Assembly: GCA_914767715.1 (NCBI GenBank)
Contig: OU612075.1
Location: 19,900,001 to 19,964,000, forward strand
Length of the DNA stretch: 64,000 nt
From: Membranipora membranacea
Taxonomy: Eukaryota > Bryozoa > Gymnolaemata > Cheilostomatida > Membraniporidae
Direction: 5' to 3'
This document shows positions 48,001-58,581 of this stretch, one piece after another. Both the position numbers and the translations under genes were made by a program. The notes under the pieces are model-generated. The model did no database searches and was not told where the DNA came from. It worked only from the letters and a program-made list of their open reading frames with translations. Each line of letters starts with the position of its first letter. Position 1 is the first letter of the stretch.

Positions 48001-51000
48001 TTTTCCCGATTTGTCCTTGATGAACGCCCTGACTTCCTCGCATATTAAGGGTGGTGTATTTTTACAACGTGTGTCTCAAGGCTTCGCTTAGGCTTCAAAA
48101 CGTGTGACTCAAAGTACCGCTGCTGGTACTGTAAAACTGTAAAAACTAGACAATGCATATAATATGATGACAGTGCCAGCTGATGTTTGTATGTGTGCTG
48201 GTCTGTAGACGGACGAATCATGAATTGCCGATCGACCATTAATACTTGTTCTTATATCCACAGATTAACTCAATCTCTCCTCGTTCGGACAGAGGACGGC
48301 GTTTCGACATACTAGTTTCGATATGTGCAACCTCAACCAATAATAACTCCAGACTGTGTAATTATTGTCCATCTTTTCCGCCAAACCTGGTTTGGTTGGG
48401 AGATAAAATGAGAATTGAGCTTGCTCAGTGGTTGAATGGCAGTTGGATGTGTTGAGCAAAGCAGTTCTTTCCCTCTGACAGGGCATTTATGAGTATCCTA
48501 TCTTCGTAGACGCCTAGAATGTGACTACTATGTTAACCTTTGGAATGGAAAGTGCAAGTCAAAACCCGTTTGCAAGGATGTTGTCTCTTTTAGAGGTGTG
48601 GCTGCCTTCTGATCAGACAGAAAGTTTTACATTAATCACATCAGAAAAACAACATTACATTGACATCAAGATCTGATTGTACTAATAGTTGAGGGAGTTC
48701 TTAATCCATGGATGTCCTCCTGTGGGAGTGACACATCAGTAAAAAAATTTATATCAAAGGTTGGATCCAGGGTTTAATGGTGCAAAAACTTATTCATAAC
48801 ACTCATTTTGTGGTCACAAATCCAATTTTTTGACTAATACTTTTTTACATTTTTTATGATCTATTTAAATTTAATAGATTTGCATCACGTCACCGCTAAC
48901 ATATTTAGTTATATTCAGTTCAAGCGCCTGGAAAACCGCCTTTGATGCCTTCTACTGCAAGGGGCAACATATAAAGTTTGATTTTACATAAAGACTGTCT
49001 TACACTAATAACTAATCTTTTATCATATTTCGTAATGTAACACAATCGCTAATTAGAATTTTTTAAGCAAATCATCGAGATGATAAATATGAAGTAACAA
49101 CGACCATTGCGTCCATAACATACATTAATAACAAGCTAACAGGATAATGTCAAAGATGTTGTTGGCACAAGATCTGTTCATCTCTTGCCCGAAATGAATT
49201 TTAATAATAGACCCTTGTGCCATCTAAATCCGGATATCAATAATTCGCCAATTTACACCACAACTGAAAATTTTCTATTTTATTTTTCCACAAAGTCTTG
49301 CGAACGTAAATATGGGACAGGACACCATATGAGATCCTGGAGATGAAGAAATAATGCTCTCACCTTATTGAGGTTTAGATGACTTCTTAAACAGTAAAGG
49401 GTCTCACTAAAATTCATGTTTGACATGAAAAACAGATTTTCACCCACAATTTCTTTAAAATTATTCTGCTACCTCGTTATCAATGTATGTAATGGACGCA
49501 ACGATGATATGTTTAGGCTATGGCCCTCCACTGCTAAAAATTGAAAAGGAGTATTTTTTAATGTACGCCAGTATTCATGCTGAAAGCGTAATTGCAAAAT
49601 TTTGATGTTGCTCCAAGCATGCAGTCAAATGCATCAAAGGGCTGCGTTTTCCCAGGCGCTTGCACTGAATATGCTAGCGCTGACGTAATGCAATTCTATT
49701 GAATTTACATTGATGACAAAAATGTGAAAAGTCTTTGATATCTCACCATTAACTGAGTTTTATGAACTAGTTTTTGCACTATTAAACCCTGGATTCATCC
49801 TTCCAGAAGAGATTTCTTAACGATGTGTCACTCCCAGGGGGACATTAAATAGATTAGGAAATCCTTCAACTCATAGTTCAGTCAGAGCACAATGTGATTA
49901 AATGCAAAAACTTTCTGTCTGATCAGAAGACATTTACACTTCTGAAACAAACAATTCCCTAGCAAGCAACAAACCTGAATTTTCTATTCCAAAACTTACT
50001 TACAAATATTTAGAGTCTTGGCATCTACGATGACAGAGCAATCATGAAAGCCATGACAAATCTAATAGCCATTCAACCACTGGGCTAATCAATCCTAATA
50101 TTCATCCCAACCAAACTTAACTAAGGATTGGCAAGGATGGACAATAAGAACACAGTCTAGAATGATTATTGGCTGAGGCGTGTCAAAACACAACGGGTCT
50201 GGGAGCACTGAGATTAGAGTTAATCTGTGGATGATCGGCAATTCATGGAACTGTAAAAGAGAGAGACCAGAAATTTGTAATCACGTTCGTCTACAGACCA
50301 TAACAAATACAAACAGCGGCCCGTACGATCACTGTGTATACATGGTTTAATTTTGTTCTGTCACATGTCGTACAGTTCCTGCATTGATACTTTGACACAC
50401 ATGTTGTAAAAATACACAACCCTTTATATACGAGGAAGTCTGGAAGTTCATGAAGGACAAATTTACAATAACAAGTCGATAAGGTAGAACCGAATGCGTG
50501 TGACATTTAGTTTTATTAACCAACGGCAGGGATAGCTTGAGGGTATTATGAAGTGAGTTTTCCATGAATTCAGGATTGGTTATTTCAACCTTTTAGCTGC
50601 ACTGAGTAATGTGTACTGTGTCAATTTCCATTATTCAGTGATAACATTTTTATTGAGAAGAGTGACTCTAGAAGGTGTTTAGTGTTTTGTATTACAGAGA
50701 AACTTTTTACATGGAGGGATAGTTTGCCATATTATGATGACTCGCCATCGCCCTAAGAAAAACCTTGAACTCAGCTCGGTTTAAGTCGCCGTAATGGATG
50801 TGCTCAATGGTTTTCCAGGTTTATTATTCAAGATGATGCTGGGAGGTTGATGACAATGTTTAACTGCTTGAGAACTTGGAGATGCTCCCCTTAGACTTTC
50901 TGACGCTGACAAAGGGCGTGATTAGACCAAAGGATACGTCATATGCACGCGTCAATAGACTAGACTAGATTAGACATAAGCTGTGTGAGCAGACTCTGGT

Positions 51001-51460
51001 CTGTGTCAGTCTCTTAGATTCTATTAGGATCTCCTAGATATATTTGTAATGGTACCTGGCAACAACCTGCTCGCCAACTGTAACAAAATTATTTACACCA
51101 TGGAGAACGGAAGCTTCCACCTGTATGTTTTACCATGTAGTTGGATGAGATTTTCCTTGTATTTTAAAGTAAATTCCTTGAAATTAAAGGATTACCCATG
51201 CCAGATAGTGAAATAATGTTCCTATCCCAAAAAATCAACAACGTTATAACATGTGATTAGTACGCAAGTGCAACATTACTTCCTCTCTGTGAGTCTTGTG
51301 TGGTTTGCTTACAACACACCACAAAGAATGCTTGGTATGGCTTGGCCTGGCACGGTGGTAATCACTATCCTCTGCAAGACCTACCCTGAGTACGAATTAT
51401 TCTGTGTGATTGATCAGGTGTTTGCTAATTTTCCTGGTGCCTCAGCATGCATGTTATGAG
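45050..51460. repeat. giant imperfect inverted repeat, arms about 2.2 kb
   Basis: The left arm is about 45050-49240 minus the inserted LINE; the right arm is about 49340-51460 in reverse. Matching landmarks in order from outside to centre: ACCACCGTGCCAAGCCAAGC (45167) with 51340; GTTACAGTCGGCGAGCAGG (45432) with 51077; ATCCTTTGGTC (45540) with 50930; TTTTTACAACGTGTG (48059) with 50410; GGTCTGTAGACGGACG (48200) with 50295; TCTGATCAGACAGAAAG (48608) with 49912; GTGACACATC (48730) with 49830; and TTGCGTCCATAACATACATT (49108) with 49490. Identity looks like 70-80 percent, with small gaps. No open frame is conserved in both arms. It may be an ancient foldback element, or two copies of one long repeat in opposite orientation. 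Confidence 0.8.
45641..47563 (+). mobile_element. CR1/Rex-like LINE, 5'-truncated and broken
   Basis: Encodes the linker and reverse transcriptase of ORF2: S-T-S-R-E-D-F-P-T-W near 46100, D-Y-R-P-I-S near 46270, L-D-F-S-K-A-F-D-R-L near 46490, G-T-P-Q-G-T-K-L-G-P near 46660, then the C-terminal thumb to the stop at 47474-47476. Breaks: TGA at 46216-46218 after D-K-W-K, a frameshift at about 46725-46740, and N-A-D-D where Y/F-A-D-D is expected. The 3' end is a CATA microsatellite (47550-47566). The flanking ACATGAT at 45634-45640 and 47564-47570 is a likely target duplication. Removing the element restores continuous pairing of the left arm of the large inverted repeat, which shows it came later. 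Confidence 0.85.
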
Positions 51461-51518
51461 AAATCTAATCTAATCCAACTGGTTTATATTGATTTTGTAT
51501 TGCAAGGTCCAACTAAAC

Positions 51519-52007
51519 TAGGGCTGGGAAAAATCGCGTTATTTATAAGATTAGCGCGATTAATCCATATTGAGATTAATCTGATTAACTCAAAGATTTT
51601 TTTAAATTTTTTCCTTTTTGTTTTTTTTTACTTTTTTTCCATTTTATTGGCTGTTGAGGCCACTGAGAACATGCAATATCGAGATGAAAGGTAAAGGACT
51701 ATGCTGATTGTAAGAAAAAGTTTTAAAAGTCTGGTCAAGTTTTCCAAAAACAAAACTAAAGGTGATTACATTTACATGTAGCTATAAAATAATGATTCAA
51801 TCACTCAAAAAAAGTTTCATATTTGGGAGGAAAGCCTATCGTAAGTCCATATCTATAAAAAAGATATTGTTATTGCTTGATTTCTTCTTCGGTGAGTGGT
51901 CCTGTAATCAACCAGATGGGAAGATTAAAAGTAAGAGTAATCGCAGATTAACTGAACATGTCAAGATTAAGATTAAGATCAATTTTCTTTAATCTTGCAC
52001 GGCCCTA
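51519..52007. mobile_element. hAT MITE with perfect 8 bp target site duplication
   Basis: The ends TAGGGCTG and CGGCCCTA are inverted repeats, flanked on both sides by AACTAAAC (51511-51518 and 52008-52015). Inside the left end is an AATCGCG...CGCGATTAATC hairpin. Length 489 bp. An 8 bp duplication and these ends are typical of hAT elements. No transposase; open frames within are AT-rich noise. It may have been moved by a relative of the hAT enzyme at 32-35 kb. Confidence 0.88.
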
Positions 52008-52015
52008 AACTAAAC

Positions 52016-52949
52016 CAATTATAAAATTTACAATTATTATACAAGTTGTACACATCATGTGGTCATCACTTAGTTTTTCCCAAAAACCTGACAGTCATAA
52101 AGGATGACTCAAACTCTGTCAACAAAGAGGTCACTTGATGTTTTAGCTGTCACATGTTTGTATGGCATGAGTGTGGAATGGACGGTGTTGTTTTCCTTGA
52201 ACATCACATTATAATCATGTGTCTGCTGTGATATAGTGACATACATACAGATCAGTCTGTGCACTGAGCTGTCAGTTTTCAGGGATTTTATGGTATTTCT
52301 GTTTTGGCGATGCTCAAATGACCCCGGCTTACTGAGATTCCATAAAATTTCCAGCTATCCGAGTCTAATAGAACTTCCTCTAGGATGATGTGTGATGAGA
52401 AATAACGGTTTTTTGAGTTTGACTGAATATTGTGCTCGTTGTTGGTGTCGCAAATGAAATGAGTTTCACTCCTCCAGGAATATCGGCCTAGATCAGATAT
52501 ACAATTAGTACTCCCATCTTCATCTCAACAAAGACCAGCTTATTTTTCAGTCGGAATTTTTAAAATTTTTATCAGTTATGGCTGATGTTGTTTTCTACTG
52601 TTTATCTAAGCAAGTATAAAGAAAGAAATAGCCATCTAAGATTCGGTTTCAGAAATTCTTAATGAATCAGTAATGGTTATGAAAAATTGGCAAAGCTAGC
52701 TAAATGGCCATTGGGTGGTCGGAGTTGCGGCTCTGTCCTATTTAATCCCATGGAATTAGAACAAAAATGTGAGGAAGTTCCTTTTGGAATCATGTTGCAA
52801 CAACATTCCTATGAGTCAACAAGCTCACTAACACAGTTCATAGTAGTGCTGTCAGCTACAATTCATATCAGGAATACCTAATAGATAACACCTCATAATC
52901 TTGATTTAATAAGGTGACAGCTGAAGTAGAGTGCACAGCATCAATCTAT
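52016..52949. other. non-coding stretch, nothing recognised
   Basis: The plus-strand open frame at 52687-52881 has no motif. Confidence 0.35.
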
Positions 52950-53145
52950 GTGTCACGCTTGACCCGGTTACTATGGTCTGATATATGTTTGAAAATACCG
53001 AAAATGAGAAATTGAAATTCGAAATTGGGCCAAAGGGTTGTTGAAATCAAAGGTGTAAAATCGAAAATTGGAAATCGGGAAAATCGATGCCAGAATCAGA
53101 ATCAAGGCAGTCCTAGCCAAATACAAAAATCGTGACAGCACTAGC
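52950..53145. mobile_element. probable hAT-type MITE
   Basis: The left end TGTCACGCTTG and the reverse complement of the right end, CTAGTGCTGTCACGATTTTTG, are similar. The inside is dominated by GAAATTxGAAATT and AAAATCGAA-like words, as in many TAGTGCTGTCACGAT elements. Target duplication not resolved. Confidence 0.5.
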
Positions 53146-53836
53146 TCATAGTGCTAATAATCTATCAATTATAATTATAATGTTGGAAAGTCAGCTTATG
53201 TTATTTTAATCATCTCAGATTTTCTTTTGACAAAAGAGAATGTTAATGTAACTGCTTGTCTTGAACCTATAAATCTTCAGCTTCTCTGATTATGAAACAT
53301 CTCTTCATATAAATTATAAACCAATAACATGATGATTTCGATGTCATTTTTTGCTAAATTGATGATTTCACAATATGTGTTTAGACCTGTCCATTCAGCA
53401 ACTTGTATCAGTGATGGAAAATATCCCACCAACCCCCTCCCCTTATACCTGCAACTTACATTAGTTTCAAACCAAAACGATACATGTAACCTGCTCAAAA
53501 GTTCAACGATTATTGGACTATTGGATATTTATAGATAAATCAAGACAGACGCTACAACACACCTCGTGTTCAATTTGATTGGTTCGCCGGCTAAGATAAA
53601 CAGGAAGTTGTGAACAATGGAAGATCTATTCATCTATCGTTGCTTTGTAAGGAACAAGACATTGACCTTGTCTTGCAACATTCATAATGTCCTTTTGTCA
53701 TATTATCAGATTGTATTCATGGCAGATATTATTTACTTGTTTTGTATTGGGTTTACGTTCTTCAAAACACACTTATTCCATTTCACACAGATTTTACGAT
53801 CTTGTTTACATGTTGTTAATTCAACTTCAGCACGCA
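53146..53836. other. non-coding or uncertain stretch
   Basis: A plus-strand open frame of 108 codons begins with ATG at 53617 and runs to 53943, but it reads through a perfect palindrome and has no recognisable domain, so I do not call it a gene. A minus-strand frame at 53498-53277 is likewise unassigned. Confidence 0.3.
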
Positions 53837-53868
53837 ATCACAGAGTAAGGATATCCTTACTCTGTGAT
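53837..53868. repeat. 32 bp perfect palindrome
   Basis: ATCACAGAGTAAGGAT followed directly by its complement. One half recurs at 44552-44570 next to a degraded repeat (GCATCACAGAGTAAGGATAT). Confidence 0.9.
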
Positions 53869-53995
53869 GCGATCGAGACGAGTAAGAGGGCTTGTAGTGC
53901 CCACCCTTATCAGATAACAGATTTGAGGCTATCATCTCGGTGATAAATCGTTAACTGTCATGTCATGAGATGATGATATATAGTCGCCCGCCTGA

Positions 53996-54002
53996 TATAA
54001 AT
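53996..54002 (+). promoter_or_regulatory. TATA box of the 54.4 kb gene
   Basis: TATAAAT, with an initiator-like CTCATTC about 25 bp downstream (near 54024). Position and spacing fit a start of transcription near 54026. Confidence 0.5.
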
Positions 54003-54025
54003 ATGTAACAACAACTGCTCAGCCT

Positions 54026-54158
54026 CATTCAAGAGCAAATCATATCAATCACAATACAGCAAGCAGCAGAGTAGTTTTTCTACATTAGGATACTCATATA
54101 GCAAAGAGAAGCAGTACTTGAGGATTAGCAGCAACTCACTTTTATATACATACATTTG
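54026..54158 (+). other. predicted 5' UTR exon
   Basis: From the predicted start to a GTAAGC donor at 54159. The intron (54159-54442) ends in CTTTTATTACAG, 2 bp before the start codon. Strength is judged by eye only. Confidence 0.45.
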
Positions 54159-54444
54159 GTAAGCTGTTACTACGATGTCATCATTCAGCTTAAAAGAGTT
54201 TTAGAATCATCGCAAACCATCATTTAATTTGCGCTATGCTTACTTGGTGAGATCTGAGTGCGTGATATAAGGCAAGAAGAAAAACTTCTGAGTCTGGAAA
54301 CAAGAGACTCCAGGGGCCGATCAGAGGTCCTCCCAACCCACTTAGACAGCTTATCCCAAAGCCAAAGTCTGAGCAATTGTCTAATACATCTCTAATACTT
54401 CAACCAAAGAAGGTGTTGACTAAATACATTCTTTTATTACAGGT

Positions 54445-54924
54445 ATGGCGCCATCAACACACAACGAAGATCTTCAAGTACATCCCCGCATTCCTACGAT
54501 GAAACAGTACTATGAGCAGCAACAAGAGAATAAGGTCAACTTTCAAGCTTCTGACAATCACTTAAGAAAATCTGGCATTCTGTCCATCAAAACTGAAGGA
54601 AAGCGCAGGGTCACCGTGTGCGCTAAAGTCTATAACAACGGACTAGATCATTTTATATTACTACGCTCAAAGTCAGCATTGAACACTAAACAAAAATATG
54701 TCAGCCTCAAACACACCTACGTCGCTCTAGATGGGGACAACTCAATACGGATAACTCCGAGCAAAGACATTGATGGACAGTCCCTGATATTGATGCCATC
54801 CTCAAATATCGGCTCATGGTTAGAAGTTTTGTCACCGGAACTGCCAGTAAAGAATGCTATCGGCTCACCAACTATTCGTAGAACTCTGCTGATGGCAGTA
54901 TTACAGGAAAGTGATGAAGAGTAA
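54445..54924 (+). CDS. unassigned 159-residue protein, possibly PH-like
   Basis: Single coding exon from ATG at 54445 to TAA at 54922. Function not recognised. After a polar Gln-rich start (about residues 1-40), the middle (about 43-125) alternates short hydrophobic strands: G-I-L-S-I, V-T-V-C-A-K-V, H-F-I-L-L, Y-V-S-L, Y-V-A-L, I-R-I-T, S-L-I-L-M-P, and ends in a helix-like S-W-L-E-V-L. Seven strands and a helix with a conserved Trp is the layout of a PH-type domain, often a lipid or peptide binder; this is an inference from pattern, not homology. The tail ends in acidic E-S-D-E-E. No signal peptide or membrane segment. TATA box, UTR intron and poly(A) signal around it support a real, tightly built gene. 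No lesion. Confidence 0.65.
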   Translation: MAPSTHNEDLQVHPRIPTMKQYYEQQQENKVNFQASDNHLRKSGILSIKTEGKRRVTVCAKVYNNGLDHFILLRSKSALNTKQKYVSLKHTYVALDGDNSIRITPSKDIDGQSLILMPSSNIGSWLEVLSPELPVKNAIGSPTIRRTLLMAVLQESDEE

Positions 54925-55053
54925 CATTTTTATCTGCATCAACTTTTTTTTCGCCAAAGCTGTATTACAGTTCGGATGGCTGGATTTATAATCATGTATG
55001 GATTGTTTTGGATGACAAATTTTATGGGTCGTGCATCTTACTTTGGTTTTTTC

Positions 55054-55059
55054 AATAAA
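55054..55059 (+). promoter_or_regulatory. poly(A) signal of the 54.4 kb gene
   Basis: AATAAA 130 bp after the stop codon. Confidence 0.6.
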
Positions 55060-55367
55060 ACAATGATTAATATTATGAAAACAAATCAAAGATATTTCCT
55101 TTGCATGCCAGGATTTTAAAAAGTGGTATTTATGATTCTCACAGTCATATTTGAGTTGCATTCCTGCATGGCAATCAATAGTAATTAATGATGATTAATG
55201 ATTAATGATTATTACAGGTCCAAATAACTCAATTCCGGGAGTTTGTAAAATGGCTCATGATTGTTGTTCTCTTATTTAAAACTAACCATCATCTCACTGG
55301 AATGCTGAATGGATAGAAATGACACAATAATATCAATATTTTAATTGATAACTTTGCAAATCATGAA

Positions 55368-57634
55368 TCAGGCATTACAAGTGGGTGGTGGAAAAAGTTG
55401 AACAGATGTAATAGTGAACGCTGTTGAAGATTGCTGGTAACCACACTTTTCTATAAAGCAGTAACCAATGAACTCTGCCAAATAGAAAACTTTTCTTCTC
55501 TCATCTATGGACGTTCCTGCTAAGAAATTCACAAATTGTGCTTCGTCTCCGCCCTGTATTTTATTCGACTTCAGGAACCCCACTACATGACTTTGGTTAT
55601 TATATTTGATATGCTATGTATCCTCATAATTTTTGAGTTTTGAATAAAAAAAAAGTGTCCCAATTCACAAGGGAATCCGGTGTATTTGTTTTTTTCCTCC
55701 ATTGGTTCTTGCTGGTCTGTACAAGGTCGGCTACGAAGTATTGTTTATTATTTTGAGTTTAGATTACGAAATGTGTCTCTGGCTGACTTGAGCCTATATG
55801 ACACTGAACCAGGAAGCGTAAACAGGTGATGAAGAAGAGTGTGTATGTATGAAATAATTCACAGAAGTCTGGTTCTAGCGTAACAAAACACAAAATAGTT
55901 TTATTTGTAATTTGCTTGGAATGCATTCAAAGTGTTAAGGTTTCATTACCTAGATGTGAGTTACCAAACCTATACATCTGAGCATGTGGGCGAGTGGGTG
56001 AGATGGGTGCTAAATTACTCCATACCCCACAAAGCCATCCAGGTTAATCATGTCATGTGAGTTTGACAACAAAAGCAGGCTCTCCTAATCACTAATGGTG
56101 GAGACGCTGTTTACCAATCTAACAACTGCCATTAACTGGCAACTGGAGACCCCGGGAGAGTGAACTACTGCTTGATCTCACTTTCAAGATCACAACATTT
56201 CCCTTGATGTCAACAGAGGTGTTAGTAAGAGGAACAATATTTCCATTAGACACGATTGCCTGGCTGTTCAGAGAAAAGCATGAACTGGAGTGAGTCACGT
56301 GTAAGCAATGTGTGTCAAAACGTATTGTTTCTGCTATAATTACAGATTTCTCATATAGTTGATGAAGACATTACAAATGGTCTTATTAACTCATAAAACA
56401 CTGTCACTAAGTGCTGTCAACAAATGCACAAAACTTGTCTACCATGCAGTACTTTATTGCAGAATCTTTATTCATTACCACTTCTTCTAGCAGAGAAATG
56501 ACAAGAATTTGATGTTATATTTTTCTTTGTAAGTTTACAAATCTAATATCGTATATTGGCAAAATAACTTTATTATGTTCATCACCAACGGCTGACGGCC
56601 ACAATGTACAATGTTATTAGAAGGCGTGCATGGCGTAGGAGAGATAATTGATAAGATAGAAAGAGAAAACTTTTTTGTCTCTTGTAAACATTTCCAATAT
56701 ATGTGTAAATACGTGTAAAATACCAAATAGCCAACTTTCGGTGGTACCAGCAGCCTATGTGGGTAGTCAAACTTTGCGTTGGCTACAGGAAGTGGCATTC
56801 TATTATCAACAGCTGTATCGCGACTGACGTTACATGGTAACAGATTCGCTAGATATTTAATTATGTGTATGTTGTAACCCCAACGCTTTGATACTGATTG
56901 TTAGCTGTTAGCTGATAATGATTTGCTGTCAGCTAACAATCAATACATCATAAGATACTGGGTGGGGACTACGCAACAGCCCTCAAAATGCCTTAGGACC
57001 TATTCTCCTCTCTTGTCCGTCACATAGATCTCCCCCCCCCCAACCACAATAATCGCTCACCATTTTAAATGAGAAATTATGCTAATACAGGGAACAGATA
57101 TTACCTTTGTGTCTTGCAGTTTAAAGCCATGTCCGTAACCAGATTCCAAAACAGGCATTGCAGCCAACCTTCCACATTCCTGAAAATGGAAATAATATGC
57201 ATAAACAATCGGATTCATGAATAATATTTTGAAGCTTAAAACTATTGTCAATAACTTGGTATATTTGGCAAGATAAGGAAAAATACTTAAACCAAGACAT
57301 CAATGAAAGCCACCCATGCATTCAGGCATAAAATAGCTGGATCCTGATTGACTGTTTCTGGAATGAGAAAATAATGCATATAAAATCCAAATGATATTTC
57401 TTCTGCCCTGACTACAGAAACAGCTACCACCCATAAACTTGGTAGAGGCTTGATCATATTGTTGGATCATGATGATTGCATGATATGAAAATACCAGAAG
57501 AGTATCATGTTCCTCCATGACGTCAGGGAAGGATAGCTCGCACAGAGATTGCCTGGTGCCGCATTTTGATGCAGGAACAAGTACCAAGTTTTTAGGCAAA
57601 GATTTAGTAAGAATATGAAGGCGGCATGGGATGG
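55368..57634 (-). CDS. exons of an unassigned gene
   Basis: Minus-strand blocks that read like protein and have splice-like borders: about 57634-57431 (N-L-V-L-V-P-A-S-K-C-G, E-L-S-F-P-D-V-M-E-E-H, V-F-S-Y-H-A-I-I-M-I), 57180-57103 (TTTTCAG acceptor, GTAATA donor; two open frames, one reading M-P-V-L-E-S-G-Y-G-H-G-F), about 56808-56720 (M-P-L-P-V-A-N-A-K-F-D-Y-P), and a final exon 55585-55368 (F-V-N-F-L-A-G-T-S, R-R-K-V-F-Y-L-A-E-F-I-G-Y-C-F, ending Q-L-F-P-P-P-T-C-N-A and a stop). I do not recognise the family, and phases do not join cleanly between the first and second blocks, so an exon is probably missing or a border is wrong. The blocks may also belong to more than one gene. Confidence 0.4.
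56891..56944. repeat. small hairpin
   Basis: TGATTGTTAGCTG and CAGCTAACAATCA are perfect complements around a 22-30 bp loop. Confidence 0.55.
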
Positions 57635-57639
57635 CTAAG

Positions 57640-58543
57640 GGGTTTTAAGCATAATAGTAAATTGTAGATAGTTCATGTAGAATTTATCCAATAAAAATTT
57701 CCCAAACCACAATCACATCACAATGTTGGAAAGAGCTCTCCAACTAGTCAGACTACACAAAGAAGATATTCAATAAGAACATGTGCCTCATATCATTGCA
57801 TCACAAGTTTATGACAAAGATGGTAAAGATGCAGGGTGTAAGGATGGTAAGTCTTGTCCAGCACCGTGTCATTTAGCGTTGCTGCTGACACGATGCAGCA
57901 AGTTTCCAAGAAAATTACTATTCAATTAAATTTGAGCAGAGGAAATGTTTTGTGAAAACAAGCAGATCAAGTAGCAGAATATAGGGAAGTGGTCCCTGTA
58001 AACACTTCTCAATTTGCAGGTCATAAACTGATTTGGAGGCGTTTTAAAATTTGTTTGTTTTTCTTGATTTAATATGACTAGTAATGTCATTGTGAATAAT
58101 GAATATTTGATCGGTGTGGCCTAATTAGCCAGGTGTCTGTCATCTGTCTTTTTTTGCAGCATTTAGAGATGGCTCCTCTTTGAAGTACATATAGGCCTAC
58201 TGCTGATGGTAGTCGATATTGTTGTTGTTGACATTTGACAACTCGGCAGTTGGATCCTAGATTAAATCACCTGTAGTCATTGATGGGAGGACTTTGCTTT
58301 CGGACACATATATATATAGATTCAAATCTGTGCTTTTAAGTGTCATCTGTGTGTATTTGGCCCCAACTAAGTGTCACTCAAAAATAAGGAGTCATTTTAT
58401 ATGACCCACAAAAAAATCATGTCTTAAATCCTCTTAAATAATCATGTTGGGCATCCTTAACCCAATCGTAATTAATGGTAGATAAAATAGCCTGACATGG
58501 TCGGACAACTCCAATGCAAAGATATGCCCTACACACTGATAGC

Positions 58544-58581
<38 letters not shown>

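Noticed and set aside
51529-51992. Short plus-strand frames of 76-94 codons
   Set aside because: They are AT-rich noise within a MITE.
53617-53943. 108-codon plus-strand frame starting with ATG
   Set aside because: It runs through a perfect palindrome and has no recognisable domain.
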